A DNA stretch of 64,000 nucleotides from Trogon surrucura (GCA_020746105.1 CM036620.1:30785916-30849915); one strand, 5' to 3'. Positions 12,727 to 25,799 are shown, counted from the stretch's first letter. Made by a program: numbers and translations. Notes: generated from the letters alone by a model not told the origin.

Positions 12727-13864
12727 TCACTTTTCTCACCTCAAATTCGGTTGCCTCCCGACCTATCCTAGGTTCCTTTGCCATTAATATCCCCATAATG
12801 CAACTGTTCTTTGACCTGATAGTGAGCCTCACACTGCCTGGCTTCAACTCAGTTTAGGAGGTGCCTGTCTCAAACCTTCTTCCACCCTTCTAATGCCCAG
12901 AGCTTCCCTGCTTTAGTGTACTCAGAAGGCCTCAGGGCTAACCCCATGACATCGTTGTTCATATTCTCCCTTATCAAGCAGCTCCAATGGGCTATCTGTA
13001 TTTAAATGAAGGTATTACTATAAAGAGATATCCTGGTCAGACAGTAAATCTCAACTCCATGTAATCTGAACCTTCCAGAGCTATTCATTAACTGTTACTC
13101 CCAGTGCAAGCCCAAATGCTCTCCCTCAAAACGCTTTGGCCCCATTGGGCTTGGTATAGGTTAAATAGTGTCTAAAGCTGGTAATTCTTCACTCTATATT
13201 GAATTAACACAGTAGTGCCTTGAACAGGCTGGCATGGGCTGTGTGAATTACAGCTACTTCACCTCCCAGACTCCTTTCTTTCACAGAGTGGGGAGCTATT
13301 TCACTCAGCTTTGCAGAGCTCACTACCTCCCTGCATTCGTCAGGATAAGGCTCCTTTCATTTCCTGCCGCTTCAACCCCCTTTGCTCACAGGAGAAGAGC
13401 ATCTGGCATTTCTCTAGGTACGACGCTGTAATGTTCCTGCTTTTCCTCCCCGTGACATGAGTACAAGGCTTGCTGAGAAGAAGGGATGATACACAAACAG
13501 ACTCACTCTCCTTCACCCATCTGCTTACCCAAGACTAAGACTGGCTGTCCTGCTAGGCTTAATTTTAGCGTGGCTAGGACAGCCCCTGTAATAAATTACA
13601 AGCTTCCTCTTCATTTTTGTGCAGTGCATCACACACTAAAATAATTTGATTTTAGTATCCTTTTCTACCCATCCTTCTTAAAGGGAAACATTTATCAACT
13701 TCTTACTCCCATTTCCTCCTGCTCGACCCCCAAATTTCTGTTCAATTACACTGCACCAGAGTTAAAAATGTGAAGCAAGGCGCCTTCACAAGAGGTCCTG
13801 AGATAGACCGGTACAGTACAAAACATCATTCTGGCAGGAATGTTGTTCAGTAGGTGTCCAACTA

Positions 13865-13887
13865 GTTTCCCACTTCAAGTGGGAAAC
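13865..13887. repeat. Perfect 23-bp palindrome (11-bp arms, 1-base centre)
   Basis: Arm GTTTCCCACTT, centre C, arm AAGTGGGAAAC. The arms match perfectly. Each carries CACTT/AAGTG, a word bound by NK2-class homeodomains, in inverted orientation. Function is not known. Confidence 0.85.
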
Positions 13888-13912
13888 ATACCTCAAGGAC
13901 ATACCTGAAGGA
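13887..13912 (+). repeat. 13-bp tandem duplication beside the palindrome
   Basis: CATACCTCAAGGA is followed directly by CATACCTGAAGGA, with one mismatch. The first base is shared with the palindrome's right arm. Confidence 0.8.
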
Positions 13913-15959
13913 GAACCTGACCTCTAAAAAAGAGGCACATGCCCATTTCTGTGTGAAACATACACTGCATCCTATGAGGAAAAAAACTAGACTAAAGTCT
14001 GAATGACTGGCATGTCTTAGCTGGAGATGCCAAACAGGGAGGGGGCTAACTCGGCACTGCCAGCAAAGCTGCCCTCAGATGAAGTAACATTGGGCTTTGA
14101 ACCCTTCCTCCAAAGAACCACAGCTTAAATTCCCTCAGTTTCTAACGCTCTGACAGAACCCTCTCCTCTTTTCTTTTCCAGACACTTAAAGGGAATTGTG
14201 TTTCCCCTTCCATGAAATTCAGGAAAGCAGGGATACATCTTATCTTGCCAGCAGAAAAAGCAAGGGCTGTCAAGACACTGAAATCTGATCATCTTCGGTG
14301 CACTGGCAGGGCAGGGTTTGCTGGGTGGCTGCAGTAACACTGTATAAAAACCACGTCAAAAGGAGCAATTTAAACCCATGTAAATCATGTTCGCTGACGT
14401 ATAACTGCATCCATCACTCCTAAATGATATGCCAATCCAAAAAGTGGGGCACCAGCTCCTTCCGCCGTGCTCGAAACGCATACTAACTCACCCTCTTGGC
14501 ATCTTCAGGGAGTTTACATGCCTCTCGGTTTATCAGAGGTCACAGAACGTGACTCTTTGCTATTAAGCAGAACCCACTGCAGGACTGCAGCGGCAGGGTT
14601 TGCAGCATTGTTCAAATGTTCCTCACTTGACAGTGCCCTTCATTTATAGTTAACGATAATGTGACAGCCTATTCTCCTGGCATACCATCTAACCACACGC
14701 AGAATTCTGCATGTGCCTCAGACTGGAATCCTATTTTTATCAGAATAGACATGTGCACTGAGGCTTTAACCAACAGCTGAGACGGGGTCTTAGCGTGAGA
14801 TTTTCAAACCTGTCTCAGGTATTTAGAAGCACAAACTGCAGTGAAAGACTAATTGAACTGTTCTTCTAAATCCTTCAGGTGCTACTGAAAATCTCTTCCT
14901 TAATAACTCGGAATCTCCTAAAGAATAAACCTCATCGAACTTAGATGGGTATGCAGATCCTAGGGTTAAGATTTTGAAAAACACTCTGTACTGGCTTAAC
15001 TCCCATTGACTTCAGTGGGAACAGAATTAAGTTGACATTGAGCCTTTTTGAAAATTCCCCTCCAGGTATGTTTTCGCCATTTGAATTTGAATAATCTCTT
15101 AACTGCTGAGATTGCTTTTTGATTTATCAGTATGGAGAATTTTACAGGAGTTTTCCCCTTATTTTTTGGTGAAATGAAAGTCAAAAAAACCTGGAGTGTA
15201 CTGTCACACAAACTCTATCTGCTAAATCTACAGAGGGAATGATGTTTGTTTTCTCTATGTGTTTATTATTATTTGTACTTCAGCAGCAAAACAAGGAACT
15301 GAAACCACAGACTTTATTGTGGGAGGTGCTACCCACAATCTGTTAAAATATTTGTACGATACACAGGCAAGCTGTCTAACTTAATACTAATAGTCAGACT
15401 CTAGAGTAACCCAAGAATCATAATGAATATCCCCAGTAGGTGTAATTATACAGCAGCATTTCAGTTACTGCTTCACCTCCTCGCAGACATTTTCAGGAGA
15501 CGGGGATTTCCTTCAATTCCCCTGAATGCTTTAGTTTACCTTTTAAATTAGCCCTACTTACAAGAAAAAGGAAGGATATTTTTTAATGTCGGTGTGTCCC
15601 TCACTACAGTTTTGCAGGCTGCACTCTAAGTTGTATGAAACACAAACTTTTAGGGATACAAACTGTATTCGCTTTCAATTCGAAAAACATATCAGGGCCC
15701 AAACTTTGCTTCTGGGATGCAGGTTTTAATAGTATGTGTAAAAGGAAACAGACATTAAGGAGTCTTCTGTTTTGAAACAGCATCACTGAGGGCAGACTCT
15801 CCATGCCCCAGATTCCTTGTGAGAAAAAAACAGCTGCTCTAATACCACCCGCAAACAGCACGATAACCACTTCTTTGTTCCCACCAAAGATACAACAGCA
15901 GAATCCTGTAAGAGAAGTCATCTGATATGTCAGCTCATTAAATTAGTCAGAATGGGTGA

Positions 15960-16230
15960 ATGGGGAAGAGGAATATACCATTGTAGATGTATGTTAATTA
16001 GCAAATGCTATAAGAGAGGCATTTAAATGTATGAAAATGAATATTAATGAGATGAAAACACCTAATTATTGTGCATCTAATGGTATTATCCAGAGCATTC
16101 AACAGAAAATGCCTAATTGTCATGCATCTAAGGCAACGGTGCAAACCTTCAGACACAAAGATTCAGTGTACATACAGATCATATTATGGCTTTAATTACG
16201 GACATCGCAGAAGCTCTACACTGAAACTTG
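15960..16230. promoter_or_regulatory. Candidate conserved non-coding element with internally duplicated motif
   Basis: A very AT-rich block with no open frame or repeat signature. It is dense in TTAATTAG, ATTAATGA, CTAATTATT, CTAATTG and ATGCAT words. A 27-bp motif occurs at 16054-16080 and again at 16105-16131, differing at six positions and offset by 51 bp. Each copy combines CCTAATT with a TGCATCTAA tail. Such pairing of homeodomain-type and POU/octamer-like words is characteristic of developmental enhancers. Deep conservation is inferred, not measured. Confidence 0.35.
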
Positions 16231-16234
16231 AATT

Positions 16235-19200
16235 TGGAAGTGTTTTTCTAAGTTCAATTTGATTTATCAAAGAAATGGTAGATTTCAGCAATTCCTTCTA
16301 TCATTGTGGCACTTCAAAACTGCATGTTTCTTCTTAGTGTTTCTGAAACATTACACTGACGCGCTTCGATGTCTCTCTACACACATCTCCATTTTGCAAG
16401 AATATCATTAGAAATGGTGGGCTTCAAACTGGCCTCGAATGAACTTCCAAGGAATTTTTCATGAAATTGCATGATGGAAAACACAATCTGCATGAAGCTC
16501 CTTTCTATGCAAAGGGCTACCGAAGGAGAATCCTGAGTTGAAAATAGTACGCATTCCTGGAATTAAAGACTGCCTCATAATACATATGCATTAGGAAGCC
16601 GAAATAAAATTATACAGGCCACTTGAATTCTATTATTTCCTAATTACTCAGTGGTTGGCTTTACAACCTTAATGTTCTTTTAATGTAAGTTTTTCAAGGT
16701 TTTTTGTTTTTGCTTCCTTTTTTTTTTTTTTTAATGTAATTGTAGATCGAGTGCCAATCTCCTGACCCCAGCTAGAAGGACGCAGGGAGTTTTGCTTTAC
16801 AAAGAAATTCCAAAATGTCCCAGCTTTGCACATATTCCCTGTCTGAAGCTCTAGGGTGTATGCCGGGGACACGTCCAGAGAAGGATTTATTTTAATGACT
16901 ACTCTCTGCATGGTATTTGCAGTCCCAACAAGACTAATATCATTCACGCATACGATCAATGAATTCTTAATCCTACCACCAAAGCAATTAATGAAAGCAG
17001 AGAACATTAACTTAGTATTGGAGCCAGAATTGATTCCTGAAAGACAGCTCTCTCCTCTCAAAATGGAGTTATTAATATATATATAAGTACCAATGTGACA
17101 AGCACTTTACATATACCTTGGCATATAGATATTTACTGTCACTCAAAATGACTTACAATCCATCACATTCTATAAAAAAAATGTATCTTACCCTTGCTTC
17201 TAATTTTCTTATGAGACTGTTGTACAGAACCGTAAGAAAAATGTTCATGAAATGGAGACACATTATTCTGGTGAATTTACCTTATCCACTAAGCTTATTA
17301 TCCTATCAGAGAAAGAAATTAAGTTAGTCTTTATGATTTACTTTTAATAAATCCATGCCAACTATTTACCTATATATTTACATCTATATTGCTGTAGTTG
17401 CTTCTGAACCGATTGCTTTACTAATAACTTTTTGCTAATAACTTCAGCAATGTGCTTGGTACCAAATTCAAGTCAAATGCACTGGTTTGAAATCACTCTC
17501 CTGTTCCCATTCACAGGTAACTGCTGTTCATCTCAACACATTTAACAATCCAAGTAACAGCAGCAGTGCCTTTTAAATCACTGCATGTGTAAAGGTTCTC
17601 AGAGGGATTCCCTGACCTCAGCCATACAAACCACCAAAGCACTTTGGCTACCACAATTAGCCAAGAGCAGAGCCAATCTGTCAGTAGTACTTTGCACTGC
17701 CTAGGACAAAACTGGATTTTCTAAAAGAAAAGAAGAGTTTTCCAGCAGCTACATACCTGTGAGTCAACCACCCTTGAGTTAGGATTACTACAGGGAGGAC
17801 AGCCACATTGTAGTGTCGTGGTTAAGCTATACAAGCTATAGTAGCATCTGGAGTGCAGTATTAACCCAAATTTTTGCCTATACTCTCCAACCGCGCAGAC
17901 TACTTCAGTAAAAGGCACCGGTATGCTTCAGTTGAACCTGCTCAAGTTAAAAATATGAATAATAGTGCATTTACTTGCAAATAGCTACACTTCTCATTAT
18001 TTTTCTCTTACGTCTGTTTGAATCTATAGCAATAAAGTGTATCAATAGGGGTTGTGGAGTCTCTTGGTGCATTTCTTACATGTGACTTTTTTGCAAGCAA
18101 CTAGAGTAACCCTACAGTGAGGGCAACTCCTTTAAAAAAAACACACACCACTGCATTTAATGGACTGTAAAATCTGTACACCGCATGGGACAGAGACGGT
18201 TGCCCTCAAAGGGGTAAGCAAGTACACCAACTCTGCCAAAACTAAAATTTTGGATCCAGGGAAATTTTCTGTTTCAGACACAGGAAAGAGTATTGCGTGG
18301 TGGACAGCAACTCAACCTCAATGGAAGTCAGTCATAAACTGTGGTAGATCAAGTTTTACAGAAGACGCCTGGTCCCTCATTCCCCCAAAGAAAGCAAAGA
18401 ACTGTAAAAACACATTGTCTGTAGAAAAATATCATGTAAATTCAATCTGATAAAAATAGAAATAGATTCGTAAATGCCCAACTCACACACACACACACAA
18501 AAGTTAACCCCTTTTCAGAAGGTTTACATAGTCAATAATAAACTACTGTGCAGAAGAGCTGAAGATATTGATAGCCAGTAATGCAAACGAGATTGCAGTT
18601 AATTGTTAACATCTCCTGGGCTACGCTTCCTGCATCCCTGCACAGATGATGAATAAAATTATTTACCTATTCAAGTAATGAGAGCTACGCATTCTGATAT
18701 CCACACACACTGTAACTCAAACCTCCTCTGAGACCCCTACCTGTAATTAGGAACAGATGTAGGATCTTGTTCTTGAATTGATAAAAACAAATTTCAGCCC
18801 TCCTATGATATATATGGCTTAGTGTCACAGCTAATGGGAAGAATACCTTCACGGAAAGATGCCTCTCCAGGCACTGGACCAAATCAGCTTCTCCCTGCAC
18901 AAGAACCCTACTACTTGTAGATATTTCTCAGCACTTCTCCAGTGCTGATTTGGGACACTCGCTGAAACATTCACAGGTGACACCACAAATGCACAGCAAG
19001 AAAGTGACAAGCAGCTTTTATATGGCTTCATCTCTGATGAGGAAAACCACAGATCTGTACCATTCAAAACCATGGTAATTCTCTAACACGTACAGACTTC
19101 TCCATGGTGGAGTCATTTAAAATTAAGTATACACAACATTATGTGCTTTCAGCAACAATTCTCACAGCTCAGAACATGCAGCTGGGGAACACTCTTCAAA

Positions 19201-22090
19201 TTATTTCATGGGGGAAACTCAAGATGACATTCAGTGCAACATTAATTTTATTCTCAAAATGCCACACTACCATAGGAAAACATGCCCACTGCAAACATTT
19301 CATGAACTGGAAGTAGCCACGTTTTTTTACTTTTTATCATCTGGCTGAAATAACCCAATGAGAAGAGGTACGTGCCCATTTTTTTGCTCTTGTGCGTTGG
19401 CACAGGTATCAATACTGAAGCCCAGCAGAGCGAAGCAAACACTTTAATGGGAATTTGCCATCTCAAGGTGCTGCCAGCTGACCCTTCCTCCACAACTACC
19501 CTGTGTGTGCCAGCCCCGTCGGATACTCTGACCGCAACCACAAGGCAGTGAGGATCTATGGCAGGTCCAACCCACACGCAGCACTAGGCCCAAAGAGGTT
19601 CAAAGGAGCCACTGTGATCACTTTTCCCCGAGCGAGACAAGCAAATCTGCCTTCCTTCGTGTCCATTTCTTGAAGACTAAACGCCCCTCACTTGATTTAC
19701 TCTGATCCAGCAGAGCTTCAGATTCCCACTGGCTCCTAGCATAGGTGCCTACAATTACGCCTGGTGAAAAGCAAGGAGAGCTGCAACCCCTCCGGCCTGT
19801 AGAAGAGAGACTGAATTTGTATTTACTGAGGTCATCTCAGTACAAGAAAGTTGTAACGGTTTCATTTAAATCTGACTGATACAATTCAAGTTAAACTGAT
19901 GGGAATGCCTTCATACATCTTTATTTAAAGATGTTAAATGGGGCTTTACTTGATTTCAAACCTAATCTGGACCTAAAAGAAGTGACCAGATGAAATAAGA
20001 GTGTCCATGTCACATTTTGCATTGGTTTAACTAAGCAAGTTTACCAGTAAACTTAGTGCAACTCCCTCATGTATACAAGGTCTGAAAATACATTCACTCT
20101 CCAGCATTACCCTGCTTCATGCCAGGAGAATTTGCAGCTGGAACGCGCTCAGGGGAACTTCAATGCCTAGAAATAAAAGAACCGGTGGGGGGAATCATAG
20201 CTGCTGTGCTCACAGGCCCTCCATGGACACTGCCTAAATTAGGGTAATTAATACAGGGGAATGTGTCTGTGCTCCTCAGCAGTTTATAAATGTTACAAAA
20301 AGATGAATGTTTTATATGTCCCCTGATGGGTTTTAAATGTTAATAAATGATGTGCAAGGAGGTATTTTACATCTCTCCATTTAACAGTGAGCTGACAGCT
20401 GCAATTACAGCCCAGCCTCTGACCCCAGCAATCCTTCCAGGAACCTGAGGAGTAAATGGAGCAACTTTCTTCCAGAATAACAAAGTGCATCAGGATGCTG
20501 GCTCAGCATTTCAACATCCAGACACAGAACCAAGGTGAGACATTTCTGAAGACGTTTCTGACACCCTGGGATCCCCATTTAGCTGCAGCAGGCACTTGTC
20601 AGTCACTGTGCCTGTTTACCTTGTCAACAGAGACCCACTGCTACTCTTCAACAGCTCTTCATTGTACACGTACAGGAGCAACCAGCCAGACAATTACTTG
20701 CTGTGTTGCTCCTCTGCTGCAGACTAGAAAAACAACTGGACGGTACCTGGCACATCCAGGGCAACAGAGGCAAGACAGGGCTACTGCATGTGCCACTGCA
20801 TGCTTTCACCATGTTTTGGGCCAAAAATCTATCACCACTGAATCATTGCAGCATCCTCTCCGGTACTGGGTTTCCGTGCTTGCACATCTATCTTCAGCAG
20901 CGTGGACAGACTAAGAGGGGCATCCCTGTCCTTTTGAAAGGTAGAAAAGTGACCACTCAATCATGCATGCCCCAGCAGAAAGCCTCATTAGTTTTTAGTA
21001 AGCCCCAGCTACTACCCTTCCTTTCTGCTCTGCCCAACCCTCACCAGTAGCATAGAGCCGCTGTGAAGTTTAAGGAAGCTTGAAGCAGTACTTCAGTTAA
21101 GCATGTTTCAGGTTGCAACCTTCTCTGGAAAGGGAGAAGAATCCTTGCTTTGTGCCAAGGCCCTAAATCTGTGCACACACGTGTATTCCTGCACGCCTGC
21201 TCACTTTCACCTTGTCCTTTCTCTTATCTGAAAACAGCCTTTGGGTTGGATCCTTAAACTGGCTGTGTTCACTTTGCTAGCATGCTCATTCATTAGTCCT
21301 ATTAACCATCGAGGTACTGCCTAAAGCAGCACACAGCTGTTTTGAGGCGCTCCAGTCTGTTTCACTCCATAGGAATTGCACCCCACTGACGACAAAAGGC
21401 AACTCAGACACCGAATGAAACGAAGCAGAACTGTGAGTAACGCCTCGCATTTTCACTACATCATCCCGAAGGTAGGGGAATGGGTTTTACAATTCTATTA
21501 AAATCCCACAAAGTAGTATTTTTGCCACCAATAATCTCTTGTTTCCTTTTATTTTAGAACGGCAGAAACTTACAGCATCATATATTTGATTTATTAGGAA
21601 AACTGCATTTCCCATTCACTTTTTTTTCTTCACATGAGGGGATGTAAAGTAACTGATTTCATTCCTCCTTCACTTTCTAGTGTTGGACAACACTGTTGAC
21701 AAAAAGCCATGTTCAACTATTAGAATTATAGTTTTCTTTCAATTAATGGTTCCACAACTGCACCTCAGCAAAGCTTAGAAGAAATCTTAGGTGGCAAGAG
21801 CAAAGTTTTGTCTCAGATTTGGGACAGAATTAGGTTAACGTTTTAAGAGCGTTCAGGCTGTATCCAATTACAGCCAAACACCGTTTGACATCTTTCACTT
21901 ATATATTCCTTCTGTTTCACACAAAGATTTCTCAACTGTGTCTTTGGAATGAGTCTTATTTACTCGTCTTAAAGCGTAGACCTTTCATACAGAATTTCTG
22001 GGACTAAGCTATAGCTTTTCTTCAAGCCCTGTCTGCATTTGGTTACACATTTCTTCTGGTTTGCATCAATACATATAAAAATGGTTATGA
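16235..22090. other. Non-coding stretch, no gene recognised
   Basis: AT-rich unique sequence. T15 lies at 16718-16732, a short TA run at about 17074-17083 and a CA microsatellite at 18484-18499. Open frames of 96-152 codons (for example 20456-20914 +) show no domain, have poor start contexts and overlap others in different frames. No interspersed repeat was recognised over about 6 kb, which is notable given the CR1 density further right. Confidence 0.5.
18484..18499. repeat. CA microsatellite
   Basis: About eight uninterrupted CA units after ACT. Confidence 0.9.
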
Positions 22091-22094
22091 ACAT

Positions 22095-22365
22095 CCTTTA
22101 ATTCTTCAGAGCTTTACTGTTATTGATTACGGCCAGGTTTCCTGAGCTTTTGAACAACAGGGACCACATGTTAATACACACTTTGTCTCAGGCATCATGT
22201 TCATCTCATTCTCGATGGTGTATGTCAGACACATTCATATTAAGTCAAATAATATCGCGGTGGCTACTACAGCCATTATTTACAATGAAGCATGACAGTA
22301 GGTTATTGTATTTGTCTGTCTGGTTATTATAATTGCCTGTTAATTAAATTTAGCTAATAAAACAG
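22095..22365. promoter_or_regulatory. Candidate conserved non-coding element
   Basis: An AT-rich block with a TATTGATTACGG word, AATAATATCGCGG, CATTATTTACAATG and, near its end, CTGTTAATTAAATTTAGCTAATAA split by few bases. The isolated CGCG inside AT-rich unique DNA and the TAATTA words resemble vertebrate enhancers near developmental genes. There is no repeat or credible coding frame. Inference only. Confidence 0.25.
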
Positions 22366-23569
22366 GGGCAGAAGCAGCACTACCATATGGCTAGTCACGT
22401 CTTCATGGAACAATGGCTACAGGTACTGAAACTCAGCCTGATAGCTGACAGCCACAAGCCTGTGGTAATGGAGTTCCAATGGGAGATACTGGAGCTCCAG
22501 AAGAGCCAGGTACTGGAAGCTCTGGCACTAGGAGCAACGCCTGCCTGAGCCTGCCACCCTCCAGAGCCAAAACCATGGGTGCTGGAGGTTGCCCTTGCAG
22601 GACCACTCACTCAGCTCAGCCTCTGAGAAGCAGCACTTAGAGTCCCTGCTACTTTCACACCTCTAGTTCAAGGCGGGAGAAAACAGTACTGCACAGTCCC
22701 TGCAGCTAGGAGATGAGGTAATATGGTAAGGAAGGCCAACAACAGCTCAACAGAAACAGCTAGATCTTCTTAGCCAGCGTTATTGTGCAGACCCATCTAA
22801 GCAGCTGCTATTCTATTGTTAGCTACAGCCAATATTCAGGACCAAAAACCAGAGATTACACATCTCTTCTCATCTGCAATCTATTTTTTACATTACAGCA
22901 CCTCAGTGACATTTACAGGGTATGTCCTAAAAGTGTCTCACTCCTGCGCAGTCAAATCAAAGTCATTCAGCAATGGCTCGTTTGCTGAAACATACAAACA
23001 TTTTACGTGTCTTGTATCTGAAAGAGTGGATTTTTTCTACAGAGAGGGGCTATTTGCCAAAGACTTGACTAATTTGAGATTTTCTCTGTTTATCAACATC
23101 CCACAATTCTTTCACATTTACAAAATACAGTAAGAAGACCTACCACCTTATTGGCTGCTGCGAGGCATAATTCATTAGTCCTTCTGAAGCTCTCAGATGT
23201 CCTCCAAAGAACACAATCTGGAAATAAAATCATCATTAATAAATGTGGAGATTTACTATGTTCATCTGCATTCTCCATTACACAAATGACTGGTTTGGGG
23301 GTTTGGAGTTTCCTCTTGTGTGTATACATGGGAGCAAAACCTCACCACATTTTGGTACACCTCAGTGGTACCAGGAATCGCATTAAACAGTATTTCTTTT
23401 ATATTCTCTAGTCTAAAACAATATATAAGAATTTAATTTAAAAATAGAAGCTCCACTAGGTGAGCTAAGCTTGTGGACTTGTAAAGCCACAAAAACTACA
23501 TGATCCCATGATATGAAAGACATAACAAGTGAATTTACACATTCACAAAGCAGTATCAGGCAGTGCTAG

Positions 23570-23600
23570 ATACCTGCTGAATACCTGCTGATACCTGCTG
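23570..23600 (+). repeat. Three copies of a 10-bp unit
   Basis: ATACCTGCTG occurs three times without mismatch, with one extra A between the first and second copy. Probably a young slippage expansion. Confidence 0.9.
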
Positions 23601-23802
23601 ATCTAGACTCGTGCTTGGACACAGCTATTTCTTCCTATCCACTATGAAGAGAACCCAAAGCAACTGAGATCACTAGGCACATCATTTAGATGCCTACCAA
23701 TTAGGAGACATGCATAGTCTCCAGATGCAGTGGAAATTGTAGATTCAAACTTACTTCAGACTAGACAGAGTGCCTTCAGTCAAGCTGAGTGCCTCCATGG
23801 AA

Positions 23803-23829
23803 TTGTATTCCCAAACTTTGGGAATACAA
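23803..23829. repeat. Perfect 27-bp palindrome (13-bp arms, 1-base centre)
   Basis: Arm TTGTATTCCCAAA, centre C, arm TTTGGGAATACAA. The arms match perfectly and the symmetry stops abruptly on both sides. This is the longest perfect inverted repeat noticed in the window. A dimeric protein-binding site or a small cruciform-forming element is possible; nothing else in the sequence identifies a role. Confidence 0.9.
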
Positions 23830-24082
23830 AAGCTGAGCTTGTTTTCCACATGTGCAGGAGACTCCAGGATGGCCCTGAGCTGGCCTCAGATAAGGGATTT
23901 TCTGGCATCCAACCACAGGTAGGGAGCGTACATCACCTGGAAGCCACCACTCCTACCTGCAGTTTTCAAAACCTCCTTTTCATTCCTCTTTGCTGCTGTA
24001 AAATGGGAATAACGTTTTTTCTCCTCTCTCTGTTTGCTGCTTGCTTAGTCTGGGAATTCTTGTGGACTGTGCCTGTCTCTTC

Positions 24083-24102
24083 CGTCCTGTGTAAACAGGA
24101 CG
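24083..24102. repeat. Short hairpin, 8-bp arms and 4-base loop
   Basis: CGTCCTGT, loop GTAA, then ACAGGACG. The stem is perfect. It is too short and isolated to be called an RNA gene, and no T-run terminator logic applies in this eukaryotic context. Confidence 0.7.
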
Positions 24103-24537
24103 TTTAGTACAGCAGTCACTGATTTTTAGCCCCCCTCACGCACTAAGGAAAAACAAGCACAGTGATGACACCTCAGCTGTGGCAATGGTGTATCTACATG
24201 CTGCTCACACAGTCAGAGAAAAAGCAGTCCACTTTCATCCCCCAAACACACAATTGGAAGCGCCGGTCTTTGTTGAACAGGCTTGCAAGTTTAAAAAATA
24301 TGCCCTTCTGGGCCTCCATGTTTCTCGTCCCTCAGAAATTTCATACATTTATTCACTACAAGGAAATAAGGAGTGGAAGGAGCGGGGGTTAATTAAGCCC
24401 TCCTGCTCGATTTTTTTTTTTTGCCAGAAACTTGACTCAAACCAGGGCTTTAGTCCAAGAATTGCATTCTCTTTTTTATCGCATGCTTTATGCATTTCTA
24501 GACCTCACCTAGATTAGAAGTGGATGAGCCAAAGCCA

Positions 24538-24612
24538 ACACACGTGTGCGCACACACGCGCACGAACACACACACACAGTGCTCAGTGCATTTTTCTGAG
24601 AGAGAGAGTGAG
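24538..24612. repeat. Alternating purine-pyrimidine CA/CG tract followed by GA run
   Basis: 24538-24579 alternates CA, GT and CG dinucleotides almost without a break, the pattern that favours left-handed Z-DNA. A GAGAGAGAG run follows at about 24598-24608. This is a compound microsatellite. Confidence 0.8.
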
Positions 24613-25710
24613 TTTGCTTTCCCAGTCTTTCTGCATTTGTAAGTAGGAAGGCTTGAAACCCTTGCAAAGAAAGTCTGTTCCCATGGGAATTCCTTCCTCG
24701 CTCTCTGCAGATTCAAGCAGCAATCTCTGGCTACTGTGCATGGGAATCCCAGTATTTTGGCATGGTTGTAACATCAGCATTATTAGAAACGCTGATTTAT
24801 TTTAATTGTCACCTTGTACCCTACACTGCCAAATGCAGTCAGAATGTCAATTCTTTATCAATGTGAGCTGTTGACATGGAAACAGATCTGCTGAAATGGA
24901 AGCAATAAGAAAAAAACGTGTTACTCCTCCAAGTTATACTTAGAAGTGGTAAATCTGTGTGCACTACAACAGATTTAAATACTCAATAAACTACACAGAA
25001 GAAGTAAACAACTATTTGGGGTGACAGTCGTTTTAGTTGTTTACATCATAGACTGCATTTAGAAAATCTCCAGCGTTACTATGGTAACCGCTTTTGCTTA
25101 AACGTAGTTGTGGACGCACTTTAGGTATGATCTAAATTAACCGAAGATGGAGGGAAAAAACTGGGGAGAGCTGAAGGAGCAACTGGCTGCTGCGCCCTAT
25201 CAGCCCTTCCTATCTGCTGCACGCATTGGTGGGGGCACAGCCAGAACACAGACACCTTGGCTCGTCCCCGTCTGCGTTCTCAGAGAGGACCTGAAGCAGC
25301 TGACAGACTGCACCACGCAGGTTTTAAAGACAACAGAGAGACACAGAGCTGCTTATCGTGCCCACACAGCTCGTAGCGCTCCCCGGAGCTGCTCGTTCTC
25401 TCCCTCTGGTCATCAGATAGGTGGTAGGAAGAGGAGGCGGGTGAGAAAAAGAGCCTGCAAGAGGGGCCAGAGGCCTGCTCTGCACCTCTGGCAGAGTTCA
25501 TAGCTTTGCTTTTTGGGATTTCTCCCAGGGAAGAGAGCAGAGCTGCTGAAAGGTGAGCCTGTAGCACAAGCCTTCCACCAAAATCTGCAGCTCGGAACGG
25601 CCATTGCCTCATGATCAACTTCACACAGCTGAGAAACCGTCCTAAAAGACGCCGCAGACCAGCACTACATTTCCACTAGAAAGATTAAATCTCTGTGCTG
25701 CTAAAGTTAG

Positions 25711-25795
25711 TTTCATAGTCATACAGAACAAGGCCAGAGGGGCCACTGTGATCTGCTGTTCTTAATAGGGATTAAAGGAACCTAAGGTCTCCCGC
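25711..25795 (-). mobile_element. Ancient CR1 3'-end remnant
   Basis: Read on the plus strand, TTTCATAGTCATACAGAACA is followed by AAGGCCAGAGGGGCCACTGTGATC. This resembles the reverse complement of the 3' end of old CR1 lineages well known from turtles and shared by birds (the 'AAGGCCAGAAGGGACCA-TGTGATC' block). Only about 85 bases are recognisable. It is much more diverged than the other CR1 copies here. Confidence 0.55.
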
Positions 25796-25799
25796 ACAC

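Larger units (their letters stand above)
12730..15955. other. Non-coding stretch, no gene recognised
   Basis: Unique sequence with short frames only. A 65-codon frame at 13234-13431 (+) has no recognisable motif. A palindrome at 13865-13887 with an adjoining 13-bp tandem duplication is listed separately. No interspersed repeat was recognised. Confidence 0.5.
22370..25708. other. Non-coding stretch with several short palindromes
   Basis: No gene was recognised. It contains three exact copies of ATACCTGCTG at 23570-23600, a 27-bp palindrome at 23803-23829, an 8-bp-arm hairpin at 24083-24102 and a CA/CG purine-pyrimidine tract at 24538-24579. The 118-codon (+) and 114-codon (-) frames near 25147-25624 overlap each other and carry no recognised motif. 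Confidence 0.5.
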
